This document shows, in pieces, positions 22,101 to 31,675 of a DNA stretch of 64,000 nt. Origin of the DNA: Bactericera cockerelli (Eukaryota > Arthropoda > Insecta > Hemiptera > Triozidae); NCBI GenBank assembly GCA_024516035.1, contig CM044957.1:16316564-16380563 (forward strand), in the 5' to 3' direction. A model generated the notes under the pieces. That model was given only the letters and a program-made list of their open reading frames with translations. It was not told where the DNA came from and did no database searches. Positions within the stretch are counted from its first letter, which is position 1, and the number at the start of each line of letters is the position of its first letter. Made by a program: the position numbers and the translations under genes.

Positions 22101-25100
22101 CGGGAACACAGAACCACACATTTCGCACACATACTTGTGAGCGCCTTGTTTCAGGTGAACAGATTTGATGTGTGTCTCTACACTGCTTTTTGAGTTGAAG
22201 TTTTTGCGGCAATTTGGGTAGTCACACCTGGGAACAAGAAAGAAGAACAACTTTGTTTTGATTTCAATACTCAGCCACGAATCCACTATTTCATTGAATT
22301 ATTATCTCTAGTTTTTACGATTTAATGTAGTTTTTTTTTTTTTTAAATCGATTTTTGTCATATTTTGACTAGGTACATTCTTAAAAAAGGGCTAATTTAA
22401 AATAAAAATGTAGGTACGTGTCTTAGCGTGACTCTGAATTTTTTGCAGTTTAAGAGAAATTGATGCTGTCTAAACACTTTATAGATCATTTTTTTTAATG
22501 TCTAGGTAGTGCGTCTTATTTAATGTGTGATGATTTTGTACACTGACCTGTAAAAACGAAAAGGTTAGGCGAATGCAATATAAATATTGCATTTATATTG
22601 CATAAAAATTATATATTTAAATAAATAAATTTATTTTATATTCCCTTCAATTTCTAACGTTTTTTTTCCCCCTGACAGGAAAATATATAAGGATGAACTT
22701 GCCTGTATCTATTTAGATTGTTCCTTCTATAGCAATGGGACTTGAACGTGGCATAGAAATTTGTAGACTTGCTGCAACAAAGACAGGTGTAGATGGACGG
22801 AGCTTTGTGGACACCTAAACAAAATAAAACAAGTACATCATTACTGTGGATAACATTATTTGCGGTGGGTATTAATCATCCATGTATTTTCACATGAACT
22901 AAGGTCAGAAAAAAAAAAAAAATGAAAATGTACACAACCCTTTCAGGATAATGCTGGTGTGGTTTATTTAGTAAGATAATTTACGAACAGTGAAGAATTT
23001 CAAGTAAAATAGAAGAAATAAATTAGTACCCTAGGTTGAGAGAGGAATGCATTGGACTTGGAGTTAGTGTTGTAACCAGCTTGGCTACAGCTGGGGGTAG
23101 TGATGGTGTCCAGCCAACTCAAGGGAAAAGTTGGCTCGTTCCGAACCACATATTTCTATGTGCGATCAACCATCCTGAGGACTTGGGCGTTTTCTTTTTA
23201 AGCCATTAAGCACAAGGGAATCTGCAAGCTAGCCTGGCTTGTTAGGATTGGCTAGATATTCCCCAAAATGTAAAAAAAAAATTAATGTTACAAAAAAGTG
23301 TGAAAATTCACTGTTCCATAAATAATTACAGCAAATCTTTTTTCAATAGTTAAAAAATTATTCAAAATATTATATTCATGTCATTAATATCTCCAATTAA
23401 AGCATTTTACTACACTATTAGATATTTTCATATTCCAACATCATTAAAGGGTATTAAAATAACACTACAACATAAAATTGCACTTACTTTCATAATGAAC
23501 ATCAAACTTTGTCTTTGATGGATATACTTGAGAACATTTGTCACACTTTATGTGTTTCCAACCTTCATCTCTGTCTTTTCTTTCACTTATTTTGCAATCA
23601 CTTTCAATAGTCTTGGCTGAAGTTTCATGGGAGGTCTTGACAAAATTAATTTTGTTTTTGCATTTGCTTTTCGACTTTCTCAAATCTGTGATCTGTTCTT
23701 TGATGAAGGTGTTTTTATCAATACCTTTACTGCTATTTGATAAAACCTCAGTTTGGTCGTGCCTTACGTTGTTAACATGGCAATTTTCATTTTCAAGGGA
23801 TATGGTATCTTTTGCATTGGTATTTTGAAGTGCATAGCTGTTGGCACCTGTTTTTAAACTATTCACTTCAATTGGATCTTCAAGAACCACAGTACTTATA
23901 CTATTTGGAGTATGTACACCTTGTTCACTGACTTGAGTTTTATCTACATTATTGACATGTGTTTCATTATTGACAGGTGGTAACTGTTTTGACATTTTAT
24001 TGGATTCTTTTAATTGATCATCAGTACAAAGTACAACAGTGTTTGTAGACAAGCTTTCATTTTGTTTGCTTAGGGCATTGCTTGGAAGAATGGTTAATTC
24101 TTTCCTAGATATTTTATTGCTGTTACTATTATCAGAGCTTAATGATTTTTGATTCTTCAATTTTGAACGTCTATTTTCAATTTTCATTTCTTTGATAATT
24201 TTGTCTAATGATTTACACTGAATACTAGGCTGTACTGATTGCGTGTCTTTGAGCATTTTGTCCAGGGATTTGCATTGAATAGTGGGTGTTTTGTTACTTG
24301 TTTCTGATGGATTGGGGTGACTAGATATAGATTTAGGAGGTGTGCAGTCTTGAATACTATTGCTTGGATGATTGAATGTGTTGTCTACTTCCACTGATTT
24401 TCTTGTTTTATTTACTTCTTGTAAGCTTGTTGAATTAATCTACAAAGAGAGAAAAATAATATATTGTTGTGGTATATCAGGTATTATTTAGAGGTAAACT
24501 GTTCAAAACTTTTAAGTGTGTGATCTTTTTTTTTCTCTTCTTCTTCTTTTATTTCTTTCTGTCTAACATAGGTAGAATGGTAAATGATAGATGCATGGCA
24601 AGAGTGACAAACACAGGCCCAAAAGAGGAAAATGATAGTAGGAAGACCAATAATAAAATTAGAATATTATTGGTCCAATAATAAAAATATCCCGCCACCA
24701 GATTTAATCTGAATGGGGTACAAAATACTTCCTTATTATATTTATACTTTTCAAATGTATTAAAACACAACACGTCTGTATTAGAGACTTGAAAAAATAC
24801 AATAAAAGTAATATATATTTTAAAAAAAAGAATCTTCTACAATTAGAGGTTTGCTCTGCCGCCTGTGTTAGATTTAATTCACAATTAAACCTATGGAAGG
24901 GCATCTTCCATTGACACACCTTGTAAAACCAAATGTTGGTATAAAAGGTTAAGCTTTAAATTTGAAAGGCTAAGCAATACTATGGAAATGCTGTTTTATT
25001 GGATTTATTTTATTCTTTCTAAAAACGACCTCTAGCATTGAACCCTACCAAAATTTCCCTTTTACTTACATTCGTATCTTCAGTCAAGGTAATGACTTGT

Positions 25101-28100
25101 AGAGTTTCACCATCACTCTTCTTCTGCATATTCAACAGCCTATTTCTCAGTACACTAGTATCTGTATTGGTGGTATTGCTCTGCGGCACATCTCCTTGTT
25201 TTATGATTTCATCGTTATTGGTACTTGGGTAAATATCTTCACCAAGGTAGATCACATCATAAGTGACTGCCTCACTACTCGGTGTACTTTCTGCCCTACA
25301 CGTTTCCATGGTATTGTTTTCATTAAATTGCTGTGAAATGATACTATTTGTTTGACTAAACTGCGCTAAAACATTTTGATTACTCCATGAGTCAAAAAAT
25401 GAAGTAAAATTATTAGCAGTAGTTTGCAAAGGTGGTAAAATTAGCTGTTTGCTTTCACTTGAAACTGGTAGGGAATATTTTTGCATTTCTTGAGTTCCAT
25501 TATTCAAATCAATAGTGATGGGTGTTGGTTGACTTTGCAGCTCCTCATTTACCATTCTACTCGGGGTTTGGCCACTGCTCATGTTGAGGTGGAGATCGCG
25601 CATTAGATCAAAGTCAGGATACTTGATGGCATCTTTGTGCTTGTATTCAAAATTGTTGAAATAATCATTTGGATCAGTTAAGGCTATGGCTGGCTTTGTA
25701 CTAGCTGGGCCAGTATTTAAATTCACCAACGAAATATCTGTAACAAAATATAGCATTAATGATTCAAAACTCTTCCAATTAAAAATGCCTTTTTTTTTAA
25801 AGATGAGTGTTTCACAGCCGTTTTCATTTCGTAGCCATGAAACAGGAGCTACTGTAGACGCTTGTGGTCTGTGTTGTAGCCTACCCATCCCGTAGTATGC
25901 CTCCCCTCTGATGAGCGAGAAGTGACACAATACTCCCCAATTGGGTGCTGGGTCAACACGAGCGCACCGGAAGGTATCCCTTACAAACAATTGTAACCAA
26001 ATTAAGAATACAAATTTTTGTCGGCACGGGGGATCGAACCCGGGACCTTCCGCATGGCAAGCGAGTGCTTAACCACTGAGCTAATCGCGCGCTCATATGT
26101 CTGTACAATGTTTTCTCCTGGGGACAAACTGGTTAAGAGTTGGGGTAAGTTGGTAATTTCTTTATGGGTTTATTTTTTCAGGTAAAAAAGTTAAAGTGTA
26201 ATTTCTTTGTGGTGAAGCACGAGACCTCTTTACAAGTTGTGTGGGTAGCGCAGCATTACTAAGAGCCTCCTTTTTTTTGGTATTATATTACATTATTCTT
26301 TATACTCTGGTAATTCTTTATATTCACTCATACAGGTAACTACTCATTTTTCCTCAGAGGTACGAGTTGGCCCCGAGCATACAAGTACCAGAGCAAAAAA
26401 AGATGAGAGATGTTCAGTCCAATTCGATATTTCAACTCAGTCTAGGCTAGGGAGATTGGGGGTATATTCAACATATTCATACATTGTTCAGGTGGGAGAC
26501 CTCTTAAGATATTAGCAATGTTCCTGCTACACCATTAAAAATTGTAATAAAATGCCTAAATTACCTGAAATATCGAAGCTAGAGGATTCCCCACACTGTT
26601 TGCCGATTTCAAATTTGATGCCAGTCTTGCAATTAGTGTTAATGTCTTCTATTTCACTCATGTCAGGGTATGAGGAGATATCTAGATAGCCACTACCCAT
26701 GACATCGTCCGAGTAGCTACAGTCTAATATGATGGGTGATGATGAGTTGAATAGGTTGGGTGGGGCGTTCGGTAAGTTGAACAAGTTAGGCTGTGTGCTG
26801 GGTGTTGTGAGGTGTTTCATGTCAATGGGTTTAATAATAGATGTATAACTTTCAGCGTTATTACCCCTGGCATTTATCTCTTTGAACTCTGAACTGAAAT
26901 GAGAACAAAAAGAAAATAATATTCCACACCAGATTATGAAATTTGTGGAAAAACTGTTGATTAGTTGAACAGTTAATCTACACATCAAAGAAAACCCGTC
27001 AGTTTATTTTAAGTTTATTTTGACACAAAAAACAAGTTTTTTTTAATTTTTGAGTGGGATCCTTCGAAATAACTTACTCCGTGGTTCAGGAGATCTTCAA
27101 ACAGAAGATCAAAAGGGATCCAAGTTAAAGCAAAAGTACGTTTTGAAAAATACTTTTCAAGTGGTAAATAGTTACAGTGACATAGATTCAAGTCACACAG
27201 AATTTCGAGAAAGCTAAACGCTCCCAGCTCTGAATCATAAACAAGGTTCTATAAGTGACTGGTTACACGTATGAACGTCCTTTGCATGTAGAAGAACGCT
27301 CTTTGTTAGGGCGAGGCATGGCCGCATTGGCTGCTCTATGGTCAAATTTCCATATTTTACACTTTCAATAATTCTCATTAGAAAGTTCTTATGCATCAAC
27401 AAAAATGTATGTAGTATCATTTACAATACTACATATTTGTTAAAGTCTTGTTAAATACATTCAGTAGTTTCTCAGATTTTTGCGTAGCAAGACACCGACA
27501 CATTTTTTTTTTTTTTTTTTTGACAAAAACTAACCCAATACTTCTAATTTATTAGATGTACATACTTATTTAAAAAATATAAATGAATGTAATCATGTTT
27601 TTCCATTATGATGCTGGTGGTTCAATCTCTAAACAAAACTTACATAGTTTGAATCCTGCCCTCACTAGGAACAGCTTTGTTAAAATCCTGAGATGGCATG
27701 GAGCTGTTAGGATAGAGGCTTAGAAAGCTATCTTGGGTATCATATGATTCTTTGTTAAAAGCAGGTGCAAAATTTTCGGTATGCAAATTAAATTGCTGTT
27801 CCTCCTTAGCAAAGAGATTGTTAGAATCTAACTTCCCAACGGTCTGAAATAGAAAAGAACATAAAAAATATTAATTATAACCCTGTAATACTGAAGCTGG
27901 TCAGCCTATTAGCTGTTTGCACCTATTACCTGTATGCACCATTTTCCATTTAAATTATGTGTAATAATATTTGTTGAGAATAACTGACAATATTTTGGAA
28001 TACATTCATGTTTTTACTTCCATGTAGTTATACAGGGTATCCAAGGTTTTTTTTTTTTGAAAATTTCAGAATCAACTCTAGGAGACATTCTAAGACTAAA

Positions 28101-28393
28101 ATAATATCTTAGAAGTTTTTGAAAAAAAAGAAAGAAAAAAATCACTCGAAAAAAAAGTTTTCACCTGAAAAATAAACTTGGACTTGTTGAAGTGATAATG
28201 CTTCTTATGTCTTTGTGTATAATAAATTATTAAGATTTTTTTTAAGTAAATACCTAATACCTAACATTTTGTACCTATTTGTATTCAAAACTGAGTTATT
28301 CTTTTGTTTGTATCTGTGTTCTACAACATTTTTCGAAAAATGGTGTGAGATTATTTTTGTATTACAATGTCCCCTAAAATTTATTCTGATATT

Positions 28394-28431
<38 letters not shown>

Positions 28432-29051
28432 GGTTTGTGAGGTATATAAAATCAACTTTCATACCAAATTTCAAGTTTCTAGGCAATCTAGGCTCTTACT
28501 GTTCTTGAGATATCTCGTTCACAGACACATGGACCAATGGCTGAAAACAACTTTTTTGGTATCCTGAGGCTAAGATTCCTCCAGAAATGTGAAAAACTGG
28601 ATAGGTCAAATTTTTGATGAATACAATCCTTTCCTTATTTTAGGATAAGGAAAGTAAAAAATAAAACATTAAAGGGAAAATTTCTCACAAGGCTCAAGTT
28701 ATTCCCTAATGAAATGCTATACTTAGAATAAAAAGAGATTAGACAAACCTCTATTCTATTTATAAGACTATCTGCTGTTTGGGTTTCATAAATATTGGTA
28801 TCACTGTAAACCTGAAGACTGTGCTGAATTTTTCTTGCATTTTCTGCAAACTCATGGAAAGTCTCAATCTTTGATAAACAGTTAGTACAAATATTTTTTG
28901 GCAGGTAGTCATCTTGGATCATTTGAATTTGCAGATAGAGTTCAATCTTGTTCCTTATGTGATCATCTCCAAATATATAGAACCCTGACTTTAGGAAGAA
29001 AAGTGATGCACAGAGTCTGCATAGGCCATTACTTGATTCTGAGTCCTCCAT
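15847..29051 (-). CDS. ZAD-domain C2H2 zinc-finger protein, 11 coding exons
   Basis: Assembled by eye from exons 29051-28749, 27843-27644, 26893-26565, 25737-25070, 24439-23488, 22814-22703, 22227-22035, 20844-20663, 19134-18942, 17934-17778 and 16100-15847. The lengths sum to 3543 nt, or 1180 aa plus stop, and the phase agrees at every junction. The N terminus (residues about 11-75) is a ZAD: paired C-X2-C at 11/14 and 55/58, a domain known in arthropods for zinc-dependent dimerisation. Residues about 100-790 are a Ser/Thr/Asn-rich, probably disordered linker. Residues about 795-1090 hold ten C2H2-type fingers, about eight of them canonical (C-X2-C-X12-H-X3/4-H), with TGERPF-type linkers near the end. 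An 84-residue Ser-rich tail follows. It is inferred to be a nuclear sequence-specific DNA-binding regulator. ZAD proteins diverge quickly, so no orthologue or symbol is given. Confidence 0.9.
16856..17098 (-). mobile_element. SINE family D in zinc-finger intron 10
   Basis: Minus strand: GTCACCGTGGCCGTGTGGTT, GGGTTTGAATCCCAGCGG and the family body. Sense relative to the gene. Confidence 0.8.
17100..17261. mobile_element. MITE with about 48-bp inverted ends
   Basis: The left end GGGCCGAATTATGAAACAGG..GGACACTATC pairs with the right end GATAGTGTCCACTAA..GTTTCACAAAACGGTCC. 162 bp with almost no interior. It adjoins a family D SINE in zinc-finger intron 10. Confidence 0.8.
17540..17760 (+). mobile_element. 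LINE 3' UTR fragment
   Basis: Contains GGGTTGGGTGGAAGAGATTG and CAATAACCCCGCCCTTTAGT and ends in (ATA/AAT)n: same family as 10745-11115. Related scraps lie at 14075-14130 (+), 17400-17475 (+) and 20130-20200 (-). Confidence 0.65.
17778..17934 (-). CDS. Zinc-finger gene coding exon 10 (end of finger 9, finger 10)
   Basis: Acceptor TTGGTCCCAG, donor GTAAGA. The first codons (EHNNIH) finish finger 9 and are followed by the linker TGERPF and finger 10 (CKFC..HMKRKH). The exon's first roughly 30 nt and its acceptor are copied five times in the upstream intron. It ends in phase 1 within SQ. Confidence 0.9.
18017..18237 (+). mobile_element. tRNA-derived SINE, family B, in zinc-finger intron 9
   Basis: Full copy from CCGTGCACTGGTAGTCAAGT to (ATT)n. 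It separates the genuine exon 10 acceptor from the five duplicated acceptors. Confidence 0.85.
18241..18675. repeat. 88-bp tandem array copying the exon 10 splice acceptor
   Basis: Five units starting at 18241, 18329, 18416, 18504 and 18592. Each holds the first about 33 nt of exon 10, its acceptor (TTGGTCCCAG), about 20 nt of upstream intron (CATTACATTATGC) and an ATT microsatellite. The template is the genuine exon/intron edge at 17905-17968. Confidence 0.9.
18690..18893 (+). mobile_element. tRNA-derived SINE, family A
   Basis: The head folds with a perfect 7-bp acceptor stem (GTCCCGG/CCGGGAC), boxes A and B intact, but the anticodon arm is shortened. It is therefore not a functional tRNA gene. 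Lies in intron 9 of the zinc-finger gene, antisense to it. Confidence 0.85.
18942..19134 (-). CDS. Zinc-finger gene coding exon 9 (fingers 7-8, start of 9)
   Basis: The acceptor is TCTCTCTCCCCCCAG; the pyrimidine tract is only about 15 nt because a tRNA-derived SINE lies directly behind it. Joining to exon 8 gives CPHCGKSFFERSHLRRH, an exact finger. Finger 8 (CPQC..HEKTH) is complete. The donor AAG|GTGAGT splits finger 9 in phase 0. The GC content is much higher than in the flanks, as expected of coding sequence. Exon start and acceptor are repeated twice upstream. Confidence 0.9.
19121..19465. repeat. 124-bp tandem array: exon 9 acceptor plus tRNA-like SINE
   Basis: Three units at a fixed 124-bp period (acceptor AG equivalents at 19135, 19259 and 19383 on the minus strand). 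Each has the first 14 nt of exon 9, its pyrimidine tract and AG, a Gly-like tRNA head (family C) and an A/T-rich spacer (AAAATATTAAAAATATT). The third unit ends in a different, AT-rich tail. Only the unit at 19134 leads into a full exon. Confidence 0.85.
19631..19990 (+). mobile_element. tRNA-derived SINE, family C (Gly-like head) with 250-nt body
   Basis: Head: GCGCACGATTAGCTCAATGG, ACTCGCTTGCCACGTGG (loop TTGCCAC, GCC-like), and a box B-like CCCAGGCTCGA. The body includes CTTCCGGTGCGCTCGTGTTG, GGGATGGGCAAGCTAGAACA. A frame reading FRCARVDPAPKW and AYYGMGKLEQRPQA is open, as in the second copy. Confidence 0.7.
20663..20844 (-). CDS. Zinc-finger gene coding exon 8 (fingers 5-6, start of 7)
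   Basis: Acceptor GTGTTTGTCAG and donor GTGAGC. It completes finger 5 (CQTC..HVRRVH), carries finger 6 (CDICAKSFHVKFNLAQHIKTH is 21 residues in total, ligands C, C, H, H intact) and begins finger 7 (CPHCGK). It ends in phase 2 inside the finger. Confidence 0.9.
20930..21660 (+). repeat. Long dispersed repeat with GTCTGTCGGTC stretch, in zinc-finger intron 7
   Basis: Starts with a hairpin (ACTTCCGAGAAATTTCTAAT / ATTAGAAATCGGAAGT). Then CTGTCGGTCTGTC repeats and CCGATTTTGATGAAATTTTG twice; ends GAGGAAGTATTGTG. Non-coding. Other copies at 481-650 and 49840-50350. Confidence 0.6.
22035..22227 (-). CDS. Zinc-finger gene coding exon 7 (fingers 3-4)
   Basis: Acceptor TTCTTGTTCCCAG. Finger 3 is C-X4-C-X12-H-X4-H (CDYPNC, then HIKSVH). 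Finger 4 (CEMC) ends in H-X2-C rather than His. The exon closes on GTG-CCAG in phase 0, and the C-Q it encodes joins T-C of exon 8 to form finger 5. Confidence 0.88.
22703..22814 (-). CDS. Zinc-finger gene coding exon 6 with GC donor
   Basis: Acceptor TTTTGTTTAG. Encodes the end of finger 1 and a degenerate finger 2 (CLCC, a His after 12 residues, but no clear last ligand). The only donor that keeps the frame is CAG|GCAAGT, a GC-AG intron that otherwise matches the 5' splice consensus. Joining to exon 7 gives R-Y-R-C-D-Y-P-N-C. Confidence 0.85.
23488..24439 (-). CDS. Zinc-finger gene coding exon 5 (linker and start of finger 1)
   Basis: The largest exon, 952 nt, with acceptor TCTCTTTGTAG and donor GTAAGT. 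Most of it is a charged linker containing a duplicated motif, IQCKSLDKMLKD then IQCKSLDKIIKE. The end encodes CDKCSQVYPSKTKFDVHYE. Splicing to exon 6 supplies S-V-H and completes a canonical finger, which independently validates this junction. Confidence 0.88.
25070..25737 (-). CDS. Zinc-finger gene coding exon 4
   Basis: Acceptor TTTTGTTACAG and donor GTAAGT. The 668 nt encode a low-complexity linker rich in Asn, Ser and Thr. The reading frame stays open upstream of the acceptor, through the intron and into a SINE body on the same strand (to 25990). That makes a longer genomic ORF which is not the spliced product. Confidence 0.85.
25788..26095 (-). mobile_element. SINE family C in zinc-finger intron 3
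   Basis: Minus strand head at 26095-26025 (GATTAGCTCAGTGGTTAAGC, CTTGCCATGCGGAAGG, GGGTTCGATCCC), then the body to 25788. Its open frame (FRCARVDPAPNW, AYYGMGRLQHRPQA) runs on through the intron into exon 4. Confidence 0.75.
26165..26405 (-). mobile_element. SINE family D body in zinc-finger intron 3
   Basis: Minus strand: GGAGGCTCTTAGTAATGCTG, CGCTACCCACAC and TGAGGAAAAATGAGTAGTTA. The head is absent. Confidence 0.7.
26565..26893 (-). CDS. Zinc-finger gene coding exon 3
   Basis: Two AGs lie 5 nt apart at the 3' splice site; only the first (ATTTCAG) keeps the frame (ATT then TCA GAG). The donor is GTAATT. It encodes an acidic, Pro/Asn-rich linker segment with PNLFN repeated twice and DMSEIED near the end. 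It has no recognised fold and may be an activation-type acidic region. Confidence 0.82.
27644..27843 (-). CDS. Zinc-finger gene coding exon 2
   Basis: Bounded by a TTTCTATTTCAG acceptor and a GTAAGT donor. It is open in the phase required by exon 1 and ends in phase 2. The encoded 66 residues are polar and Asn/Phe-rich with no recognised domain, and form part of the linker after the ZAD. Confidence 0.82.
28020..28660 (-). repeat. Dispersed repeat with a long A-run, in zinc-finger intron 1
   Basis: Bounded by TACAGGGTATCCAAGG and AGGATAAGGAAAGTAAAA; holds A31 at 28399-28429. A related block is at 42884-43490 on the other strand. Confidence 0.45.
28749..29051 (-). CDS. Zinc-finger gene coding exon 1 (ZAD)
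   Basis: Starts at the ATG at 29051 and encodes 101 residues including all four ZAD cysteines (CRLC, then CTNC). Ends in phase 0 at a GTTTGT donor. An acceptor-like TTTTATTTGCAG lies 11 nt upstream of the ATG, so the 5' UTR is probably split and begins on another exon. Confidence 0.9.
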
Positions 29052-29529
29052 GTTGGAATTTACTGCAAATAAAAAGAAAAAAGATGTTCTTAGATATTAA
29101 TGAATCTAGTTAAAATGGTCTTTTTTTAACCCGTGAGTACACGCACATAGGGAAAAATTCTCACACGCTTGGCAAAAACGCTAGAACTTGATCAATATTG
29201 GTCCTAAACTGTAGGGACCTGGAGTAGCTGTTGATAATATGTTTAGATGTATCCACAGTCCCTTGAGCTATTTTCAATTTCTGTTGCCCGTGACGTGGCG
29301 AAAAGTTCAGATCGGTCTGAAATGTGATAATTTTTTTCATCACGCGTGTACCATGTACAGACGTAACTTTTTTTTTGAGAGTTTTTTTTTCTGTTACTAA
29401 CTGTTTAGTTTAATTTAATTAAATATTTATAAAAATTAGTTTTAATAATTAATTAATATAATAATAACAATTGTTTTAAATAAAAAAATATATTTTTTAA
29501 AAGAAAATTAGTGTGTTTACCTAACTAAT

Positions 29530-29544
29530 TCGTGATTGTTCACT
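29530..29544. repeat. LINE target-site duplication, left copy
   Basis: TCGTGATTGTTCACT, identical to 36603-36617. Its final T merges with the poly(A)/T run, so the true length could be 14 or 15 bp. Confidence 0.9.
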
Positions 29545-29568
29545 TTTTTTTTTTTTTTTTTTTTTTTG

Positions 29569-31364
29569 GAGGGAAAAATTTGCTAAGTCAAACACAGGCG
29601 TACATTGTTCTAGAGCCCGTGAAAGGGTTTTATACCCTCTAAAAAACCCCCCAGGTTTACGTGATTTATTTCCTTGCGCCCCGGAACCGATTAACATAAC
29701 TTCGGGGCCAGTAATCAGCTTACAGCTGTTTTTCCCTTCTTCATTTCACTTGGTTTTCTTTGTTTTTGTGGATTTTTAGAATTTAATTATTTATCAAAAA
29801 AGTTTGCAGTTTTTTTTTTTTTTATTTTTTTTTTTTTATACAGAGATAACATTTATCAATCAGAATATTCAATATTCAGTACCATAGCCCATTAACATAG
29901 AACATGGAACTAATACCGACACCAAGAACATAGAATACTTATTCATCCTGGTTCTGAGTGATCGGCTGTTTTCGAGGGATCTACTGGGTTTTGCTTGGAG
30001 TCAAGTTTTTGTTCCTCCGGAGAGTTTTTTCGGATGCCTGTAAATCCTGCATCGGGCTCGAGATTGGCTCGTTCCGATGCAGGTAGAGAAAGCATATGCT
30101 ATTATAGCGTGAATTTGTAACGGGATCAATGTAGTTATTTAATTATTTATTTAAAAGTTTAGATTTTTTTTTTATATATATTTTTAAATCTTATTGTTAC
30201 CAACAGCACCGCTGTAGTGCCCCTAACATACTTTTCATATTGTGCCATTATTTTCATTTGTTTAATAATAACAATAGTAATAACAGCTACAAAGGTTCTT
30301 TATGTATGATTATATATTTTCAAATACACACTCTCATACACACTTTCACATGCATGCATATTTTCTTTAACATTTCCTTATGTATTAACGATAACATTAG
30401 TCGCCCGAACTTGGTCATCTGTGGGGAGGGGGCGCCGCTACACAGCTCCCCCTCGCCACAGATGATGTAGCCGCTCTTTACATACAGATGGTGGTGCAGT
30501 CGCTCTGAACGCGGCAAAGGGCCGGAGCCTCGCCGCGCCCAGAGCGGCTGCTGATTTTAGTTTATTAAATTCCCGTGACTTAGGGAATGGGTTTCTTGTT
30601 TTTCACCCCAGACATAGATTAGGCTGATATTCTCAGCCCTCTCCATGCCCAGGGCATATGTTATACTCACGTTACTTTTGTGACGGGAGTGGATCATTGA
30701 TTTTCTATTTTAAACTCCCTGAACTTTTGGGGAGTGAGAAAATTAGATTTGAGGTTTAATACATTACATTGAAAAGATTTTGTATTAAGTAGACATTTTA
30801 CTTTGTGTAACAGCAGCCCGTCCCGACACGCCGCGAGACACGTACCGATACCGCGCGATGCTTTGACGGCTGTACGGGCACAGCTTTCGAGCGTTTCGCA
30901 GCGACGGGGGTTTGAACATACATGTATACAATTTACTAATCAAGCAATAGCAAGTTATAATATAGAAAAAGCAGTGATGATACACACGTAGAAGGGCAGA
31001 CAAGAGAAATCGCTTTTAATCAGCTGTACACATCATGTACAGGAACAAGGTTCTGTGTCTCTCCCTTTCAAATGTGCCATTTTGTTACCTTGTAAGCCCC
31101 TCTAAGCATGCGCAGGATGGGTATTTTACATAGTTACATAAGAGTAGTTCGGACAGACAAACAGTACGATCTTTAATTAGCTGTACAATTAAGTGTACAG
31201 AACCAAGATGCTGCGTCTGTCGTATTTTTTATAAATACTACTAATAATAACGATTATTACCAGCAGAAAAAAGGGTAAGTATATGCATTTAATAGACTTT
31301 GTCTGTCCGTTACAGAAATTATTTTGTATAGGTACATTTTTTTTTTGTATTTTTTTGTTTGTTT

Positions 31365-31399
<35 letters not shown>

Positions 31400-31675
31400 G
31401 CTCTTTTGTGATAGTATATACATATTTTTTTTGGCCTTTTTTGTTTTTTTTTTTTATGTATTTTTTCCCCCCTATATACAGTTTTTTTTTTTTTTTTCCC
31501 TTTCTTTCTTTATTTCTTTCTCTTATATTATAACTACATAAATATCAAATAAGATAGAAAGAATCTGATGCTCTGAAAGTATATACAGAGTAACATATAT
31601 TATCATTGGCAGAGCCCAGGGTCTCTGCGTCCTACCCTACCTACCTACCCTAACGGGATACTTGAAGGGAGAACT
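29569..31675 (-). other. LINE 3' UTR
   Basis: 2.1 kb between the ORF2 stop and the poly(A) tail with no ORF of note. Holds long A-rich runs (T-rich on plus at 31335-31510), the paired hairpins, and two diverged direct copies of a segment with CAGCTGTACA..TGTACAG (about 31010-31075 and 31160-31225). Confidence 0.7.
30416..30552 (-). other. Two adjacent hairpins in the LINE 3' UTR
   Basis: 30416-30466 pairs CATCTGTGG..GAGGGGG with CCCCCTCGCCACAGATG. 30493-30552 pairs GCAGTCGCTCTG..CGCGGC with GCCGCG..AGAGCGGCTGC. Both are GC-rich in an AT-rich 3' UTR. A structured RNA element, for example for recognition by the reverse transcriptase, is possible. Confidence 0.6.

Noticed and set aside
26883..26893. 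Downstream AG as the exon 3 acceptor
   Set aside because: The second AG, 5 nt on, would shift the frame; only the first joins exon 2 correctly.
31324..31541. Phe-rich membrane protein ORFs
   Set aside because: They are translations of T-runs in the LINE 3' UTR.
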